Of a DNA stretch of 31,864 nucleotides, positions 30,671 through 31,864 are shown in pieces (position 1 is the stretch's first letter; every line of letters starts with the position of its first letter). Made by a program: the position numbers and the translations under genes. The stretch lies in NCBI GenBank assembly GCA_045612845.1, contig JAZKZV010000016.1, positions 1-31,864 of the forward strand. The letters run 5' to 3'. The notes beneath the pieces are model-generated. The model searched no databases and was not told the origin of the DNA. It was given only the letters and a program-made list of their open reading frames with translations. This DNA comes from Ornithomonoglobus_A sp045612845. GTDB taxonomy: Bacteria; Bacillota; Clostridia; UBA1381.

Positions 30671-31864
30671 TTATGATAAATCAAGCATTTCCATATACAT
30701 TGCACCGTTATCTGCTATAAAGTCTTTACGACTTTGCAAATTATCGCCCAGCAAAATATCAAACATCATTGCAGTTTTTTCCATATTCTCCGGTGTAACC
30801 TTAATCAGCCTTCTTGTAGCAGGATGCATAGTGGTTAAGCTCATCATATCAGGTTGGTTTTCACCAAGACCTTTTGAACGTTTTATATCATATTCGTCTT
30901 TTTCTTTTGAAAGACCCTCATCACTAAGACGTGATAGTATTTCTTCTTTTTCGCCATCATTGTAAGCAAAGAATTTTTCTCCGCGTCTTTTGGTTTTAGT
31001 TATTGCTATCTCGTAAAGGGGAGATTCTGCAATGTACACTTTCCCTTCATCAATAAGGGTAGGCATAAGACGATAAATCATTGTAAGAACAAGTGTTCTT
31101 ATCTGGAATCCGTCAACGTCAGCATCGGTACATATTATTACCTTATCCCATCTGAGATTATCTAAGCTGAAGCCTTCAACGCCCTTACTGTGCTTTGATT
31201 TTATTTCCACACCGCATCCCAGAACTTTGACAAGGTCGGTTATAATATCGCTTTTAAATATTTTCGGATAGTCTGCCTTTAAGCAATTTAATATTTTACC
31301 GCGTATTGGCATTATAGCCTGGAAAGATGCATCTCTTGCCAGCTTACATGAGCCAAGAGCCGAATCACCCTCAACTATATACAATTCACGTTTTGTAACA
31401 TCCTTACTTCTGCAGTCAACAAACTTTTCTACTCTGTTTGTAACGTCCATTGTGCCTGTAAGCTTTTTCTTTATATCTATTCTTGCTTTCTCGGCATTTT
31501 CGCGGCTTCTTTTGTTAACAAGTGCCTGATTTGCTATCTTTTCTGCATCATTACGGTTTTCTATTAAGTACACCTCAAGCTGATGACGCATAAATTCTGT
31601 CATAGCATCCTGAATAAACTTATTGTTTATTGCTTTTTTGGTCTGATTTTCGTAGCTTGTCTGTGTTGAAAAAGAGTTTATAACAAGGGCAAGGGAGTCC
31701 GAAATATCCTCAAACTTTATCTTGGACTCGTTCTTGTTATATTTATCGTTTTGCTTTAAGTATTTATCTATTTCAAAAACAAACGCATTTTTTACAGCTC
31801 TGTCAGGTGAACCGCCATGCTCAAGATAACTCGAGTTATGATAATATTCCAAAAAACTCACCTT
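30671..31864 (-). CDS. Topoisomerase IV subunit B, C-terminal part (cut by window edge)
   Basis: ATPase subunit of the type IIA topoisomerase; only the last 397 or so codons are inside the window and the frame is open to the edge, so the N-terminal ATPase domain is missing from view. It begins in the transducer domain (SSYLEHGGSPDRAVKNAFV, matching the GGTHxxG region). The TOPRIM metal site is ELYIVEGDSALGSCKLARD, with CTDADVDGFQIRTLVLT; the usual His after DG is Gln-preceded by Phe here, and SAGGS reads SALGS. RSKGLGENQPDMM and HPATRRLIKV complete the C-terminus. It directly precedes the A subunit gene. The altered TOPRIM residues mark it as a divergent lineage. Confidence 0.88.
   Translation of the reverse strand, partial: KVSFLEYYHNSSYLEHGGSPDRAVKNAFVFEIDKYLKQNDKYNKNESKIKFEDISDSLALVINSFSTQTSYENQTKKAINNKFIQDAMTEFMRHQLEVYLIENRNDAEKIANQALVNKRSRENAEKARIDIKKKLTGTMDVTNRVEKFVDCRSKDVTKRELYIVEGDSALGSCKLARDASFQAIMPIRGKILNCLKADYPKIFKSDIITDLVKVLGCGVEIKSKHSKGVEGFSLDNLRWDKVIICTDADVDGFQIRTLVLTMIYRLMPTLIDEGKVYIAESPLYEIAITKTKRRGEKFFAYNDGEKEEILSRLSDEGLSKEKDEYDIKRSKGLGENQPDMMSLTTMHPATRRLIKVTPENMEKTAMMFDILLGDNLQSRKDFIADNGAMYMEMLDLS

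Noticed and set aside
1..31864. CRISPR arrays, insertion sequences and rRNA genes
   Set aside because: No regularly spaced repeats, DDE transposase frames or rRNA sequence were seen anywhere in the window.

Overview
The window reads as the chromosome of an AT-rich Gram-positive anaerobe of the class Clostridia (Bacillota). The support is strong AGGAGG-type ribosome sites, near-consensus TTGACA-17-TATAAT promoters, a low-GC coding style, a divergent clostridial-type topoisomerase IV pair, the dxs-tlyA-ispE cluster, a TagA-type glycosyltransferase, and Clostridia-like mobile genes. I cannot name the species.

Region 1 (about 58-14043) is a 14-kb integrative, probably mobilizable element sitting in the 3' end of a tRNA-Ser(GCU) gene. 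The tRNA is intact at the left edge except for its 5' part, which is outside the window. A 14-bp copy of its 3' end recurs at 14030-14043, directly before a terminator that was probably the tRNA's original one. Joining the two element ends on paper gives a 50-bp attP-like site with clear dyad symmetry. That fits integration by the large serine recombinase encoded near the left end. Cargo, left to right: HicAB toxin-antitoxin, large serine recombinase, DECH-box helicase divergent from an XRE regulator, small serine resolvase, a leftward operon (amidoligase, class II glutamine amidotransferase, Mor-family regulator, then three small proteins of which two are membrane-associated), a candidate oriT with a MobC-like protein and a minimal relaxase, an excisionase-like HTH protein, and an 870-residue HD plus Hsp90-like (GHKL) ATPase. 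The amidoligase operon, the helicase/XRE pair and the HD-GHKL protein are the best candidates for little-described systems.

Region 2 (14044-20030) holds regulatory and metabolic genes: an HTH-Fic protein just outside the element, a TetR regulator with three matching operators that also cover tandem promoters of an acyl-CoA synthetase-like gene, a PocR-AraC regulator, and a divergent DegT-family aminotransferase.

Region 3 (20033-26283) is a rightward run probably read from one strong promoter: NADP-isocitrate dehydrogenase, dxs, tlyA, ispE and two membrane-anchored coiled-coil proteins that share a C-terminal domain. Region 4 (26290-31864) is a leftward run: topoisomerase IV subunit B (cut by the window edge), subunit A, citrate synthase and a TagA/WecG glycosyltransferase. 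Citrate synthase and isocitrate dehydrogenase are both present without aconitase in view, which suggests 2-oxoglutarate/glutamate supply; this is an inference.
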